The position numbers and the translations under genes are program-made. From contig NZ_BOMI01000144.1 in the NCBI RefSeq assembly GCF_016862115.1, positions 1-64,000 on the forward strand: DNA of 64,000 bases, in the 5' to 3' direction. Positions 15,615-25,276 of this stretch are shown in pieces. This DNA is from Paractinoplanes deccanensis. GTDB taxonomy: Bacteria > Actinomycetota > Actinomycetes > Mycobacteriales > Micromonosporaceae. Position 1 is the stretch's first letter; each line of letters opens with the position of its first letter. Below the pieces are notes generated by a model that was given only the letters and a program-made list of their open reading frames with translations, ran no database searches and was not told the DNA's origin.

Positions 15615-17927
15615 GTGAACGTTCTCACTCGCCGCCATCTCCTCCAAGCCACCGGCGCCGCCGCACTGGCCACCGCCGCCGGCACCCTCCTCCCCCGGCC
15701 CGCCGCGGCCGCGATCGTGCCCCCGGCCCGGTCCGACATCGGCGCCGCCGCGTTCCCCTTCGAGCTCGGCCAGGTGCGGCTGACCGCCGGGCGGTTCCTG
15801 GACAACCAGGCACGCACGCTCAGCTACCTGAGGTTCGTGGACGTCGACCGGCTGCTCTACGTCTTCCGGGCCAACCACCGGCTCTCCACCAACGGGGCGG
15901 CGGCCAACGGCGGCTGGGACGCCCCGTCGTTCCCGTTCCGCTCCCACATGCAGGGGCACTTCCTGACCGCGTGGGCGCAGGCCGCCGCGGTGCTCGGCGA
16001 CACGGTCTGCCGGGACAAGGCCGCCTACATGGTCGCGGAGCTGGCCAAGTGCCAGGCCAACAACGCGGCCGCCGGGTTCGCCCCGGGCTACCTGTCGGGC
16101 TTCCCGGAGTCCGACTTCACCGCGCTGGAGGCCCGGACGCTGTCCAACGGCAACGTGCCGTACTACTGCGTCCACAAGACGATGGCCGGGCTGCTCGACG
16201 TGTGGCGGCACACCGGCAACGACCAGGCGCGCACCGTGCTGCTCGCGCTGGCCGGCTGGGCGGACACGCGTACCGCACGGTTGAGCGCGAGTCAGATGCA
16301 GGCCATGCTGGGCACCGAGTTCGGCGGCATGAACGAGGTCTTCGCCGACCTCTACCAGCAGACCGGCGACGCGCGCTGGCTCGCCGCGGCGCAGCGTTTC
16401 GACCACGCCGCCGTGTTCACGCCGCTGGCCGCCAACACCGACCAGCTCAACGGGCTGCACGCGAACACCCAGGTGCCCAAGTGGGTCGGCGCGGCCCGCG
16501 AATACAAGGCCACCGGCGTCACCCGCTACCGCGACATCGCCGCGAACGCCTGGAGCATCACGACGCGCGCGCACACGTACGCGATCGGCGGCAACAGCCA
16601 GGCCGAGCATTTCCGGGCGCCGAACGCCATCGCCGGCTACCTGACGAACGACACCTGCGAACACTGCAACTCGTACAACATGCTGAAACTGACCCGGGAG
16701 CTCTGGCTGCTCGATCCCGGCAACGCCGGCTATTTCGACTTCTACGAGCGGACGCTGCTCAACCACCTGATCGGCGCGCAGAACCCGGCCGACGGGCACG
16801 GCGGCGTCACCTATTTCACGCCGCTGCGGCCCGGCGGGCGCCGAGGCGTCGGCCCGGCCTGGGGCGGCGGCACCTACTCGACGGATTACAGCTCGTTCTG
16901 GTGCTGCCAGGGCACCGGCATCGAGACCAACACGAAGCTGATGGACTCCATCTACTTCCACGCCGGCACGACGCTGACCGTGAACCTGTTCGTACCGTCC
17001 ACACTGACCTGGTCGCAGCGCGGCATCACGGTCACGCAGACCACCACGTACCCGGTGAGCGACACCACCACGCTGACCCTCTCGGGATCCATGAGCGGCT
17101 CGTGGAGCATCCGGGTCCGGATCCCGGCGTGGACCCAGAACCCGGTGCTCGCCGTCAACGGCGTCACCCAGGCGGTGACCGCGACGCCGGGCACCTACGC
17201 GACCGTCACCCGCACGTGGGCGGCCGGCGACACCCTGACGGTCAAGCTGCCGATGCGCGTCGTCATGCAGCCGGCCAACGACAACCCGAACGTCCAGGCG
17301 ATCACCTACGGGCCGGCGGTGCTGTGCGGCAACTACGGCAGCACCGCGCTGACCGCGCCGCCGTCGCTCACCGTCTCGTCGATCACGAGGACGAGCAGCA
17401 CAGCCCTGACGTTCAGCGCGACGGCCGACGGAGCGCCGGTGGCCATCGGGCCGTTCCACGACGCGCACGGGTTCAACTACACCGTCTACTGGAACACCGG
17501 CGGCGCCGGCACGACGTACAAGCTCGTGAACGTCGCCACCGGCCTGGTGCTCGGCGTGCGGGACATGTCGACCGCCGACGGGGGTCTCGCCGTGGTCTGG
17601 GGCGACACCGGAACGGCGGACCACCGCTGGGAACGGGTGGCCGACGGCAGCGCGGTCCGGTTCCGCAACGTCCACAGCGGCAAGGTCCTGGGCGTCGAGA
17701 ACATGTCGACCGCCGACAACGCCCGCGTCCTGCAGTGGAGCGACAACGGCACCGCCGACCACCGCTGGACCCTGACCGACCTGGGCAACGGCACCTACAA
17801 GATCCGCAACGTGAACAGCGGCAAGCTGCTGGCCGTCCTCAACGGCGCGAGCGCCTGGGGCACCCAGGTCGTGCAGGACCCCGACAACGGCACTGCCGAC
17901 AACATCTGGCGGCTCGCCTTGCCCTGA
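15615..17927 (+). CDS. secreted GH127-like beta-L-arabinofuranosidase with ricin-type lectin domain
   Basis: The 770-residue protein has a Tat-like signal (TRRHLLQATGAAAL ... PAAAA). A large GH127 (formerly DUF1680) alpha/alpha-barrel with HMQGHFLTAWAQAA follows. The Cys-rich active-site elements of the family are present: NDTCEHCNSYN (Cys348) and FWCCQGTGIE (Cys430-Cys431). In GH127 these cysteines bind zinc and one is the nucleophile. From about residue 635 a ricin B/CBM13-like trefoil contains three GKxLxV...DNGTADHRW-type subdomains for carbohydrate binding. It probably trims arabinofuranosides of plant polymers or glycoproteins. The GTG at 15615 is chosen for the signal peptide and the GAAGAA upstream; a GTG at 15600 is also possible. 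Confidence 0.88.
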   Translation: MNVLTRRHLLQATGAAALATAAGTLLPRPAAAAIVPPARSDIGAAAFPFELGQVRLTAGRFLDNQARTLSYLRFVDVDRLLYVFRANHRLSTNGAAANGGWDAPSFPFRSHMQGHFLTAWAQAAAVLGDTVCRDKAAYMVAELAKCQANNAAAGFAPGYLSGFPESDFTALEARTLSNGNVPYYCVHKTMAGLLDVWRHTGNDQARTVLLALAGWADTRTARLSASQMQAMLGTEFGGMNEVFADLYQQTGDARWLAAAQRFDHAAVFTPLAANTDQLNGLHANTQVPKWVGAAREYKATGVTRYRDIAANAWSITTRAHTYAIGGNSQAEHFRAPNAIAGYLTNDTCEHCNSYNMLKLTRELWLLDPGNAGYFDFYERTLLNHLIGAQNPADGHGGVTYFTPLRPGGRRGVGPAWGGGTYSTDYSSFWCCQGTGIETNTKLMDSIYFHAGTTLTVNLFVPSTLTWSQRGITVTQTTTYPVSDTTTLTLSGSMSGSWSIRVRIPAWTQNPVLAVNGVTQAVTATPGTYATVTRTWAAGDTLTVKLPMRVVMQPANDNPNVQAITYGPAVLCGNYGSTALTAPPSLTVSSITRTSSTALTFSATADGAPVAIGPFHDAHGFNYTVYWNTGGAGTTYKLVNVATGLVLGVRDMSTADGGLAVVWGDTGTADHRWERVADGSAVRFRNVHSGKVLGVENMSTADNARVLQWSDNGTADHRWTLTDLGNGTYKIRNVNSGKLLAVLNGASAWGTQVVQDPDNGTADNIWRLALP

Positions 17928-17940
17928 TTCAGCCCGCGGC

Positions 17941-17977
17941 GGGCCGCCCCTCCACGACGACGTGGCCGGGGCGGCCC
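17941..17977 (+). terminator. long GC hairpin downstream of the GH127 gene
   Basis: The perfect 10-bp arms GGGCCGCCCC (17941-17950) and GGGGCGGCCC (17968-17977) enclose an inner CCACG/CGTGG stem. The hairpin begins 13 bases after the stop codon. There is no T-tract, so it is a GC-type terminator or an RNA-stabilising structure rather than a classic intrinsic terminator. Confidence 0.5.
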
Positions 17978-18115
17978 GTCGCGGCCCGGCTGACCACGCT
18001 GCGCGCGGCCGGCGCCCGGAGGAGGGCGTCGACGTCGACCAGGGCGCCGCTCCCGCCGCCCTGCGGCCGACACGAAAGGGAGATCGGCCGGAGTCGATGG
18101 TGTTTTACTCGGTGC

Positions 18116-19141
18116 ATGTTGCCTTGGAGTCATGAGCTGTCCGGCCGGCTGCATCAGGAGACGATCGACTCGGCGCTGCTGCGCGGCAATCCGCTGGGTG
18201 ACCCGCACGAGCGGCCGCTGTGGGTCTACACGCCGCCCGGCTACGAGTCGGGCTCGGCGCGCTATCCCGTCATCTACGTGATCCAGGGCTACACCGGGCA
18301 CGTCGGCATGTGGGCCAACCGCACGGCGTTCCGCCAGCCCTTCATCGAGACCGCCGACCAGGTGTTCGCCGGCGGCGAGGCGCCCGGCTGCATCCTGGTG
18401 TACGTGGACGCCTGGACGGCGTACGGCGGCTCCCAGTTCGTCGACTCGGCCGGCACGGGGCCCTACCACTCGTACCTCTGCGACGAGGTCGTCCCCTGGG
18501 TGGACGCCCGCTATCGCACCCTCGCCGCGCCCGAGTCCCGCGCGATCAGCGGCAAGTCGTCCGGCGGCTTCGGCGCCATGATCACCCCGATGTTGCGGCC
18601 GGACCTCTTCGGCGCCCTCGCCACGCACGCCGGCGACGCGCTCTACGAATACTGCTACCTCAACGAATTCGCCAAGGCCACCCGCGCCCTGCGCGACCAC
18701 GACCACGACATCCAGAAGTGGTGGTCGGACTTCCGGGGCCGTACGGCGTTCACCGGCGAACACGACAGCACCCTCCTCATCGTCCTCGGCTGCGCCGCCG
18801 CCTTCTCCCCCGCCGCCGACGGCACCCCGCAGCTGCCGTTCGACCCCCGGTACGGCCGGCTGATCCCCGAGCTGTGGGACAGGTGGCTCGCCTGGGACCC
18901 GATCCGCATGATCGACCGGTACGCCGGCGCCCTCCGCTCCCAGCGCGCCATCTGGATCGACGCCGGCACCCGCGACGAATGGTTCCTCGACCTCGGCGCC
19001 GAGGCTTTTCGCGCCGGCCTGGACCGCATCGGCGTCCCCGCCGAGCGCGTCCAGTTCGAGCTGTTCCCGGCCGGCCACGGCGGCATCGACTACCGCTACC
19101 CGCGGGCCGTCGCCTGGCTCGCGAACCGCCTGGCGCGATAG
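18116..19141 (+). CDS. alpha/beta-hydrolase esterase (esterase D / antigen 85-like fold)
   Basis: The 341-residue protein has RPLWVYTPPGYESG and YPVIYVIQGYTG at the N-terminus, as in putative esterases of the esterase D/Fes type. The nucleophile elbow is SGKSSGGFG with Ser148 as the probable catalytic serine. A conserved DAWTAYGGSQFVDS segment and a late FPAGHGGIDYRYP supply the likely His. No signal peptide is seen, so it is presumed cytosolic. Such enzymes hydrolyse small acyl or carbohydrate esters. It follows the GH127 gene by 188 bp with a hairpin between, so co-transcription is uncertain. Confidence 0.8.
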   Translation: MLPWSHELSGRLHQETIDSALLRGNPLGDPHERPLWVYTPPGYESGSARYPVIYVIQGYTGHVGMWANRTAFRQPFIETADQVFAGGEAPGCILVYVDAWTAYGGSQFVDSAGTGPYHSYLCDEVVPWVDARYRTLAAPESRAISGKSSGGFGAMITPMLRPDLFGALATHAGDALYEYCYLNEFAKATRALRDHDHDIQKWWSDFRGRTAFTGEHDSTLLIVLGCAAAFSPAADGTPQLPFDPRYGRLIPELWDRWLAWDPIRMIDRYAGALRSQRAIWIDAGTRDEWFLDLGAEAFRAGLDRIGVPAERVQFELFPAGHGGIDYRYPRAVAWLANRLAR

Positions 19142-19615
19142 GGCGGTCTCCACGAACGTCTGCCGGTGGCCCGGCATTCGTTGTGAATACACACCCTCGG
19201 CGTAGGACCGGGACGCCGGTGGTGGGCACGCCGCCCGGGGTGCGGGTGGTAATGGAGGACCGCGGCGGGATCGCGCTGCCCGGCGAACCGACGGCGGCAG
19301 GACATGTCCCTGCCCCGCGGTTTGCTGATCTTCTTGCGGCAGGTGGGGCACGCCGGCGAGGTGCCGCGTTCGTCAGCGCGCCACCGATGCGCGACGGCTC
19401 AGCCGATCATGGTCTGTGCTGCCTCGTGCAGCGCGTGCCAGACCCCGGCGACGGCGCCGACCCTCGATCAGACACGGCGCGGCGGACCACCACTAGCGCC
19501 GCGCCATCTTGACATGGTACATATGCACCAGTGACTAGCCGTCATGCGCAACCAGCGAACGCTCGCGGTCACCGGTCCGCTCGGCTCCCGCGTCCGAGCG
19601 GCACGATTGAGCAGG
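19142..19615. other. convergent intergenic region, no convincing gene
   Basis: This 474-bp stretch between two converging genes holds only short reading frames without recognisable products. A minus-strand frame contains CPTCRKKISKPRGRD, which looks zinc-finger-like but lacks a clear start and family. At 19515-19530 there is a near-palindrome TGGTACATATGCACCA, preceded by TTGACA at 19509. It could be an operator or a weak antisense promoter. Confidence 0.4.
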
Positions 19616-20827
19616 TCAGCGGGCGGCGCGGATGCGGTCGGCGTAGGCGTCGAGGCTCAGCGGCCCCTGCCAGAGCTGCTCGTCATGTGCGAAGTTGAAG
19701 ACGTCGAAGCCGCAGCGCACGGCCTGGCGCAGGGCCGCCGCCAGCATGCCGTGGCCGGAGGTGTCGGCGTAGTACGCGCCCTTCGCGGGGCCGTCGCCGT
19801 AGCCCGGGTTCTCGCCGCCGGTGCGGAAGCCGTACTCGGCGGCGAGGCGGGTCTGCCAGCGGGTCGCGGACCAGGAGTTCGCCGCGGGGCTGGTCACCGC
19901 GACCTGGCGGTCGGCGGCGGTGCACGTGTCGTCGCCGCCCGAGCCGTCCGCGACCGAGGAGATGTAGGTCATCAGGCTCGGCGTGCCCGCCAGCGCGGCG
20001 TAGTACTGCTGCCATGCTCCGCCGATGCCCAGCAGGCCGTCGGGCAGGAAGCGGGCGACCGCGTCGGCGTACGCGTCCGGCCGCACGCCCGAGCCGGGGG
20101 TGATCGCCTGGTACGTCCCGGTGTAGCCCAGGGCGCCGAAGCGGGACATCTGCCACCTGGTCACGTCGGCCAGGGCGCCCACGTACCAGTCCGCCCAGGC
20201 GCGGACCTGGGCGCGGGTGGCCCGCCGGTCCCCGGGACGCCAGCCGGGCATGGGGTTGGCGGCCATCCCCGCCGCCATCGCCGGGCCGTTCTGGGCGGCG
20301 CCGCTGAAGGCCGCGTACGACCCTCGGGTGTTGTAGAGCATCTCGGCGTTGCCGCCCGCGGTGAGGCGGATGTACGCGAAGTTGCGCACGCCCAGGTCGG
20401 CGTCGACGCGGGCGAAGTAGGCCGCGGCGGCGTCGCGCACCGGCTGGCTGAACACCATGTCGATGCCGGGCAGCCGGGCGCCGTGCTGGTCGACCGCCAC
20501 GGCGTCCGGCAGCCGGCGCACCCAGTCGGGGCTGTAGTGCAGGCCGAGCGCGAGGGTCAGCTGCTGCCCGGCCGCTTGGAACGTCCGCATCCTTTCCTTG
20601 ACGGTGGCCGTGTAGGCGGCGGAGAACTCGCCGCGCACCGGTTCGTAGGCGCTCCAGTCGAGTTCGAGGGTGGCGCCGCGCACGCCCGCGGCGTTCTCGG
20701 CGGCGGCGGCCGGGGCGTGCGAGCCCAGGGTGCCGAAGACGATGCCGGGCGGCGGCGTGCGGCCGCCGCCGCCGCACGCCGCCACGGCCATCAGCGCGGC
20801 CAGGGCGGTGGTCACAGGTCGGGTCAC
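19616..20827 (-). CDS. lipoprotein with glycoside-hydrolase-like TIM-barrel features
   Basis: The 403-residue product starts with a lipoprotein signal ending in AVAAC (Cys18) and a Gly/Pro linker, so it should be anchored outside the membrane. The body resembles GH42/GH5-type (beta/alpha)8 barrels: GATLELDWSAYEPVRGEF early, LALGLHYSPDWV, then FAYIRLTAGGNAEMLYN where an acid/base Glu would sit, and a late FNFAHDEQLWQGP. I cannot assign a substrate. It is translationally coupled (4-bp overlap) to the GT39-type gene upstream, with which the flippase gene forms a three-gene operon. That suggests trimming or processing of the exported glycan. Confidence 0.7.
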   Translation of the reverse strand: MTRPVTTALAALMAVAACGGGGRTPPPGIVFGTLGSHAPAAAAENAAGVRGATLELDWSAYEPVRGEFSAAYTATVKERMRTFQAAGQQLTLALGLHYSPDWVRRLPDAVAVDQHGARLPGIDMVFSQPVRDAAAAYFARVDADLGVRNFAYIRLTAGGNAEMLYNTRGSYAAFSGAAQNGPAMAAGMAANPMPGWRPGDRRATRAQVRAWADWYVGALADVTRWQMSRFGALGYTGTYQAITPGSGVRPDAYADAVARFLPDGLLGIGGAWQQYYAALAGTPSLMTYISSVADGSGGDDTCTAADRQVAVTSPAANSWSATRWQTRLAAEYGFRTGGENPGYGDGPAKGAYYADTSGHGMLAAALRQAVRCGFDVFNFAHDEQLWQGPLSLDAYADRIRAAR

Positions 20828-23622
20828 CGATCTTCAACCCGCAGGGCCGCGTACGGGTTGTCCGCGCCACCCGATCCGGTCACCGCGGCCGCGAGGTGGG
20901 CGAGCGAGGCCCGCTGCTCGCCGCCCAGGCCGGGTGCCGAGGCCAGCACCTCGTCCAGCGGTTCACGATCGAGGACGCGCACCACGGCGGCGAGCAGCCC
21001 GACCGGCCCGTCGCCGGTGCGGTCGTGCAGCAGCACCAGGGTGGCCGCCGAGTCGCCGCCGGCGCGGGTGTCGCGCAGCAGCCGCGCCACCGACGCCACC
21101 TGCTCCGCGGAGAGGGCGTCGCCGTCGCCGATCCGCAGCCCCACGAAGCGGATGCCCACGCTCTCGGCGGCGGCCCGTTCCTCGTCGCCGGAGAGGGTGG
21201 AGTCGTCCCGCCCGTTGATCGCGATCATGCCGCGGACCCCGTAGTCGTCGTGCAGCCGGACGAGGTCCGCCTCGTCGGGCTGGCCGGCGCGGACAACGCC
21301 CGGGGCGACCGGTGCGGCGTGCGGGAGCGCCGGCAGCGTGGCCGGCTCCTCGTGCAGGACCACCCGCGCCGTGAGCGCCGCCGCCAGCAGGGCGGCGAGC
21401 GCGCCGACCCGGGTCAGCACCGCCCGCCGGGAAACGGGGGTCAGCTCCCGCAGCCCGGGGTCGGGCGCCGGCGGTGGTGGCGGCGGCGAGCGATCGGGTC
21501 GCCGCCGCACCACGAGCACGGCGACGACGAGGTAGAGCGCCACGACGCCGGCGAGCGTCCAGGCGAACGGCCGCACGCTGGTCGGCTGGGGCGACTCCGT
21601 CTCGGCCGGCAGCGGGGGCGGTGCGTCCGGCTGCCGGGCCGGCGCCGGCGGGTCCACCAGGCCGGCGTCGAGCACGGGGCGGCCGATCGGGGCCAGGCGC
21701 ACCTGGGCCGAGTCGGTGGCGCGCTCCAGCACGCCGCCGGCGAAGGCCTGCCGCACATGCCCGTCCGGCATCGCCGTGGCCGGTCCGATCGCCGGGCCGA
21801 GCAGCCGATCCATCCCGCCGCGGTAGGCCTTAGCGATCGCCGGATCGGTCAGCGCGGGGTCCGGGGCGAGCGGGGGAAGCTGCGTGGCCGGGTAGCGCCG
21901 GGCGAGCTCCGCCACCACGGGCAGCGCCGTGACCGGCCCGCCGCGACCGGTGGTCAGAACGGCGCCGGCGAACACCTGCCGGCCCTCGCCCGATCGCCAG
22001 CCGCCGGTCAGCGGGGGCCCGGCGACCGCCTTGCCGCCCAGCGCCTCCCAGCCGGTGGCGAAGGCGCCGTCGGGCCCGTCCACCACCCGGTGCCCGCCGC
22101 ACCGCGATCCCTCGGTGACGACGAAGTCGCCGGCCGCCGTCCGCTCGACCCCGGCCGTCGCGTCGTAGGGGTCGGCGGCCACCCGCCACAGTTCCAGGCC
22201 GCGATACGTGGCGCTGGGATACGCCGCGAGCCGGGTCCCGTGGTCGCGCACCCACGAGGCCAGCTGCGGGCTGGAGTTGCCGAACCGCATGCCGGCGTCC
22301 TTGTCGCTGAGCACGAACAGGCTCACGCCGTGGCTCAGCGCCCCGGGGCCGGTGGCATAGGAGGTGATCGGCCGTGACGGGAACAGCTGCACGAAACGCT
22401 CGGTGTCGCCGGTGGCGTTCAGCGCGGCGCAGGCCGGCACGTTCGCCGCGACGTAGCGGGTCAGCCGGGCGAGGCCGTCGTTGCGGGTGGCCGAGAAGCG
22501 CGCCCAGCTGCCGGTCGAGAGCACCAGGACGGCGGCGAGCAGTGCCCAGGCGACGCCGGCACGCCATCGCGGAGCGGCCAGGACGGAGCCGGCCATCAGC
22601 ACCGTGCCGACCAGCGACGCCGGCACGACGTACACGAAGAACTGCTCGTTGAGGGTCCCCAGCAGCACCGTCCAGGCACCGAAGGCGTAGCTGGTGATCA
22701 GCCAGGCGAGCAGCCACCGGGCGGAGCCGCCACCGCGCCGCACCAGGAGCCAGACGGCCGCCACCGCGCCGAGCGCCAGCACCACGTACGACGTCACGTA
22801 TTGACCGAGTTGCTCGGACAGCCCGCTGAGCAGCGAGACACCCGGCCGGTTCCAGCCGGTGGTCTGCACGATGCCGAGCAGCCGCTGCAACGTGACGGTC
22901 TTGACCTCGACGAAGCTGGTGAGCAGACCCAGCTGGACCGCCCAGAGCACGAAGATCGACCACAGGGCGAGCGCGGCGGCCAGCGCGGCGAGGCACTGCC
23001 GCACCAGCCGGCGGTCGCGGCTCAGCAGCGCGTACACCACCGGGGTGAGCACCATGAAGATGCCCACCTCGTTGGTGAGCAGCGTCAGGCCGCCGGCCAG
23101 TCCGACGACCGGGACGAACCAGCGCGACCGGCGGCCGTGCAGCCAGATCGCCAGGTGCAGCGTCACCAGGCAGGCCAGGAGGGCGAAGGGCTCTATCATG
23201 GCCATCCGGCCGAACCGGAGCAGCACCGGGTCGGTCGCGGCGAGCACCGCGGTCACCAGGGTCAGGACCACCCGGCCGCGGCCCGCGAGGCGATAGGTCA
23301 TCAGCGCGATGAGCACCACGTTGACCACGCTCACCAGCGCCGCGAGCAGGCGGGTGTCGGTGATGACGTCGACGAGCGGCTGATCGTGCGCCCCGAGAAC
23401 GCGCAACCAGGCCGCCTGGGCCAGGAAGGAGAGCGGCGGGTGCACGAAGAGCGGCCGGTTCGTCCAGGTCAGCGACCAGTCCTGGGCGACGGCCTGGTCG
23501 GCACGGCTGTAGACGACCTCGTCGTACTGGGTGTCGGGGCTGCGGCCGAGGTTCCAGAGCAGGAAGACGGCAGCGACGCTCGCGCAGGCCGTCAGGAGCG
23601 CGACCAGCCGGCGGGCGGTCAC
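20824..23622 (-). CDS. GT39-type membrane glycosyltransferase fused to LGFP-like repeats and a degenerate phosphatase domain
   Basis: The 932-residue protein begins with a multi-spanning PMT/ArnT-like (GT39/GT83) region. It carries an N-terminal TQYDEVVYSRADQA acidic motif and many membrane helices to about residue 400. A soluble segment follows with two repeats resembling LGFP cell-surface repeats (AVAGPPLTGGW...QVFAGAVL and AIGPATAMPDGHVRQAFAGGVL). Then come a Pro-rich linker and two hydrophobic stretches. The last 160 residues look like a dual-specificity phosphatase (GVVRAGQPDEADLVRL). The usual HCxxGxxR loop reads HDRTGDGP with no cysteine, so it is probably inactive. It uses a lipid-linked sugar donor by family analogy. 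Start and stop overlap both neighbours by 4 bp. Confidence 0.8.
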   Translation of the reverse strand: MTARRLVALLTACASVAAVFLLWNLGRSPDTQYDEVVYSRADQAVAQDWSLTWTNRPLFVHPPLSFLAQAAWLRVLGAHDQPLVDVITDTRLLAALVSVVNVVLIALMTYRLAGRGRVVLTLVTAVLAATDPVLLRFGRMAMIEPFALLACLVTLHLAIWLHGRRSRWFVPVVGLAGGLTLLTNEVGIFMVLTPVVYALLSRDRRLVRQCLAALAAALALWSIFVLWAVQLGLLTSFVEVKTVTLQRLLGIVQTTGWNRPGVSLLSGLSEQLGQYVTSYVVLALGAVAAVWLLVRRGGGSARWLLAWLITSYAFGAWTVLLGTLNEQFFVYVVPASLVGTVLMAGSVLAAPRWRAGVAWALLAAVLVLSTGSWARFSATRNDGLARLTRYVAANVPACAALNATGDTERFVQLFPSRPITSYATGPGALSHGVSLFVLSDKDAGMRFGNSSPQLASWVRDHGTRLAAYPSATYRGLELWRVAADPYDATAGVERTAAGDFVVTEGSRCGGHRVVDGPDGAFATGWEALGGKAVAGPPLTGGWRSGEGRQVFAGAVLTTGRGGPVTALPVVAELARRYPATQLPPLAPDPALTDPAIAKAYRGGMDRLLGPAIGPATAMPDGHVRQAFAGGVLERATDSAQVRLAPIGRPVLDAGLVDPPAPARQPDAPPPLPAETESPQPTSVRPFAWTLAGVVALYLVVAVLVVRRRPDRSPPPPPPAPDPGLRELTPVSRRAVLTRVGALAALLAAALTARVVLHEEPATLPALPHAAPVAPGVVRAGQPDEADLVRLHDDYGVRGMIAINGRDDSTLSGDEERAAAESVGIRFVGLRIGDGDALSAEQVASVARLLRDTRAGGDSAATLVLLHDRTGDGPVGLLAAVVRVLDREPLDEVLASAPGLGGEQRASLAHLAAAVTGSGGADNPYAALRVEDR

Positions 23623-25100
23623 GCCGGCACCCGCCCGCGCCGGGGCCACATCCGCCGCAGGGCGGTCAGCGCGCGTTCGACGTCCCGCTCGCGCACCAAC
23701 CGCAGGCGGATCGCGGCGGCCGCGTAGATCACCAGGGCCGCCGCCACCACGGCGAGCGCGGGCAGCGCCGGCAAGCGGGCCGCCAGCGCCGACAGGGCGG
23801 CGAGCGGCGACAGAGCCGCCAGGTAGCGCGCCACGGCGCCGCGCGGGAACCATCGTGGACGGTGGGCGCGCCGGTACGTCCGGGCGAGGGCGATCGCGCC
23901 GGCCCACGTGCCGATGCCGAAGGCCGTCGCCGCACCGGCGATGCCCCACGTCGGCACCAGGACGGCGAGCGCCGCCGCCTCCACCACCAGCGCGACCGGC
24001 ACCCAGGTGGCCACGGCCGGCAGCTCCCGCGCGTTCAGCGTCTTGAGCAGGACGTCCATGGCGATCAGGCCCGCGGTGCCGACGGCCAGGAGGCGCAGGA
24101 CGCCGGCCGCCTGCGCGTAGTGCGGGGGGAACAGCACGCGGAGCACCGGTCCGGGCGCCACGACCAGCACCAGCAGGAGCGGGACCAGCGCCAGGGGGAT
24201 CCAGCGGAAAGCCGCGCGGAACCACGCGTCGACCTCCTGGGCCGTGCGGGCCGCCGCGATGAACGGGAAGACGGCGTTGCTGAGCGCGTCGCCGACGAAG
24301 AAGGGCGCCCGGGCGAGCACCGTGGCCGCCTGGTAGAGGGCCAGGTCGGCCGCGGTGACGCCGCGGTCCTGGCCGATCACGCTGAGCGCGAGGACGTCGA
24401 CGGTGAGGATGCCGGCGAACGCCGAGCTGGCGAGGCCGATGGAGACGGCGCGCCCGCTCGTGCGCCGCCAGGCGACCGGCCCGCTCCGGGGCAGCCGGTC
24501 GCGCAGCGCCCACACACCGATCGCCGCGGAGAGCACGGCGCCGATCAGGAAGCTGATCGCCACCCCCGCGACACCCAGCCCGAGCACGCCGACGACCAGG
24601 ACGGACACGGCGACCTTGATCGCGATCTCGGAGATCTGCATGACGCCGTAGCCGTCGAACCGCCGCTCGCCCTGGAGACCACCGCCGAGCGCGCTGGTCA
24701 GCGAGAGCACCGCGATCATGGCGCCGACGCAGATCACCGTGACCCCGGACGCGCCCGGCACCACCGTGCGGGTGAGCTGGGCGGTGACGAAGACGGCCAG
24801 CAGCACCGCGCCCAGGGCGGCGTTGCCCAGGAACGCGGCACGATAGGTCGCCGCCACGGCGCCCGCGCCGGGGTCCTTCGCGATCGTCGCGGCCAGCACC
24901 CAGGGGAAACCGGCCGACAGGATCATGGCGCAGAGGAACTGAACGTTCTGCAGCACGCTGACCGAGCCGAACTCCGCCGGGGTCAGCAGCCAGGCGAGGG
25001 CCACGCCGAAGCCGTAGTTGAGCACGGCGCCCAGCCCGAACCGCACGATCAGCACGACGCCGCCGCCGGCGGCACTGCGCCGGCCGGTGAGATTCATCAT
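23619..25100 (-). CDS. Wzx/MATE-type polysaccharide flippase
   Basis: The 493-residue protein is almost entirely hydrophobic with about 12-14 helices. It has the organisation of O-antigen/teichuronic-type flippases of the MOP superfamily, including FGLGAVLNYGFGVALAWLLTPAEFGSVSVLQNV at the start. It would move undecaprenyl- or polyprenyl-linked oligosaccharide across the membrane. I choose the ATG at 25098-25100 (MMNLTGRR) because the frame upstream is polar and not protein-like. It heads a minus-strand operon with the GT39-type and glycosidase-like genes and is divergent from a GT4 gene, consistent with a surface glycan locus. Confidence 0.85.
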   Translation of the reverse strand: MMNLTGRRSAAGGGVVLIVRFGLGAVLNYGFGVALAWLLTPAEFGSVSVLQNVQFLCAMILSAGFPWVLAATIAKDPGAGAVAATYRAAFLGNAALGAVLLAVFVTAQLTRTVVPGASGVTVICVGAMIAVLSLTSALGGGLQGERRFDGYGVMQISEIAIKVAVSVLVVGVLGLGVAGVAISFLIGAVLSAAIGVWALRDRLPRSGPVAWRRTSGRAVSIGLASSAFAGILTVDVLALSVIGQDRGVTAADLALYQAATVLARAPFFVGDALSNAVFPFIAAARTAQEVDAWFRAAFRWIPLALVPLLLVLVVAPGPVLRVLFPPHYAQAAGVLRLLAVGTAGLIAMDVLLKTLNARELPAVATWVPVALVVEAAALAVLVPTWGIAGAATAFGIGTWAGAIALARTYRRAHRPRWFPRGAVARYLAALSPLAALSALAARLPALPALAVVAAALVIYAAAAIRLRLVRERDVERALTALRRMWPRRGRVPA

Positions 25101-25276
25101 GCCCGGATATCCGTCAACGTCATCGGTCGCCTCCGTGTCCAGTGTTCGGGTGCAGTGCCGGTACACAGGAGACAGCCGCGCAGTGACTGGGAATCCCACC
25201 GGCTCACTGGTAGGAAGGCGGGACGATCCATTCCGCAGTCGTACGTTCACGGTACCGCTCGAGGAGCTGATCGGAC

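Noticed and set aside
19096..19305. Small minus-strand zinc-finger-like gene (CPTCRKK...)
   Set aside because: It overlaps the esterase gene, lacks a clear ribosome site and its second cysteine pair does not match a known ribbon.
19515..19530. Near-palindrome TGGTACATATGCACCA as a firm operator
   Set aside because: It lies between two converging genes with no adjacent start codon to regulate, so it is only mentioned in the intergenic note.
19544..21244. Plus-strand frame of 566 codons opposite the lipoprotein gene
   Set aside because: The minus strand has a lipoprotein signal, TIM-barrel motifs and 4-bp coupling. The plus frame is featureless.
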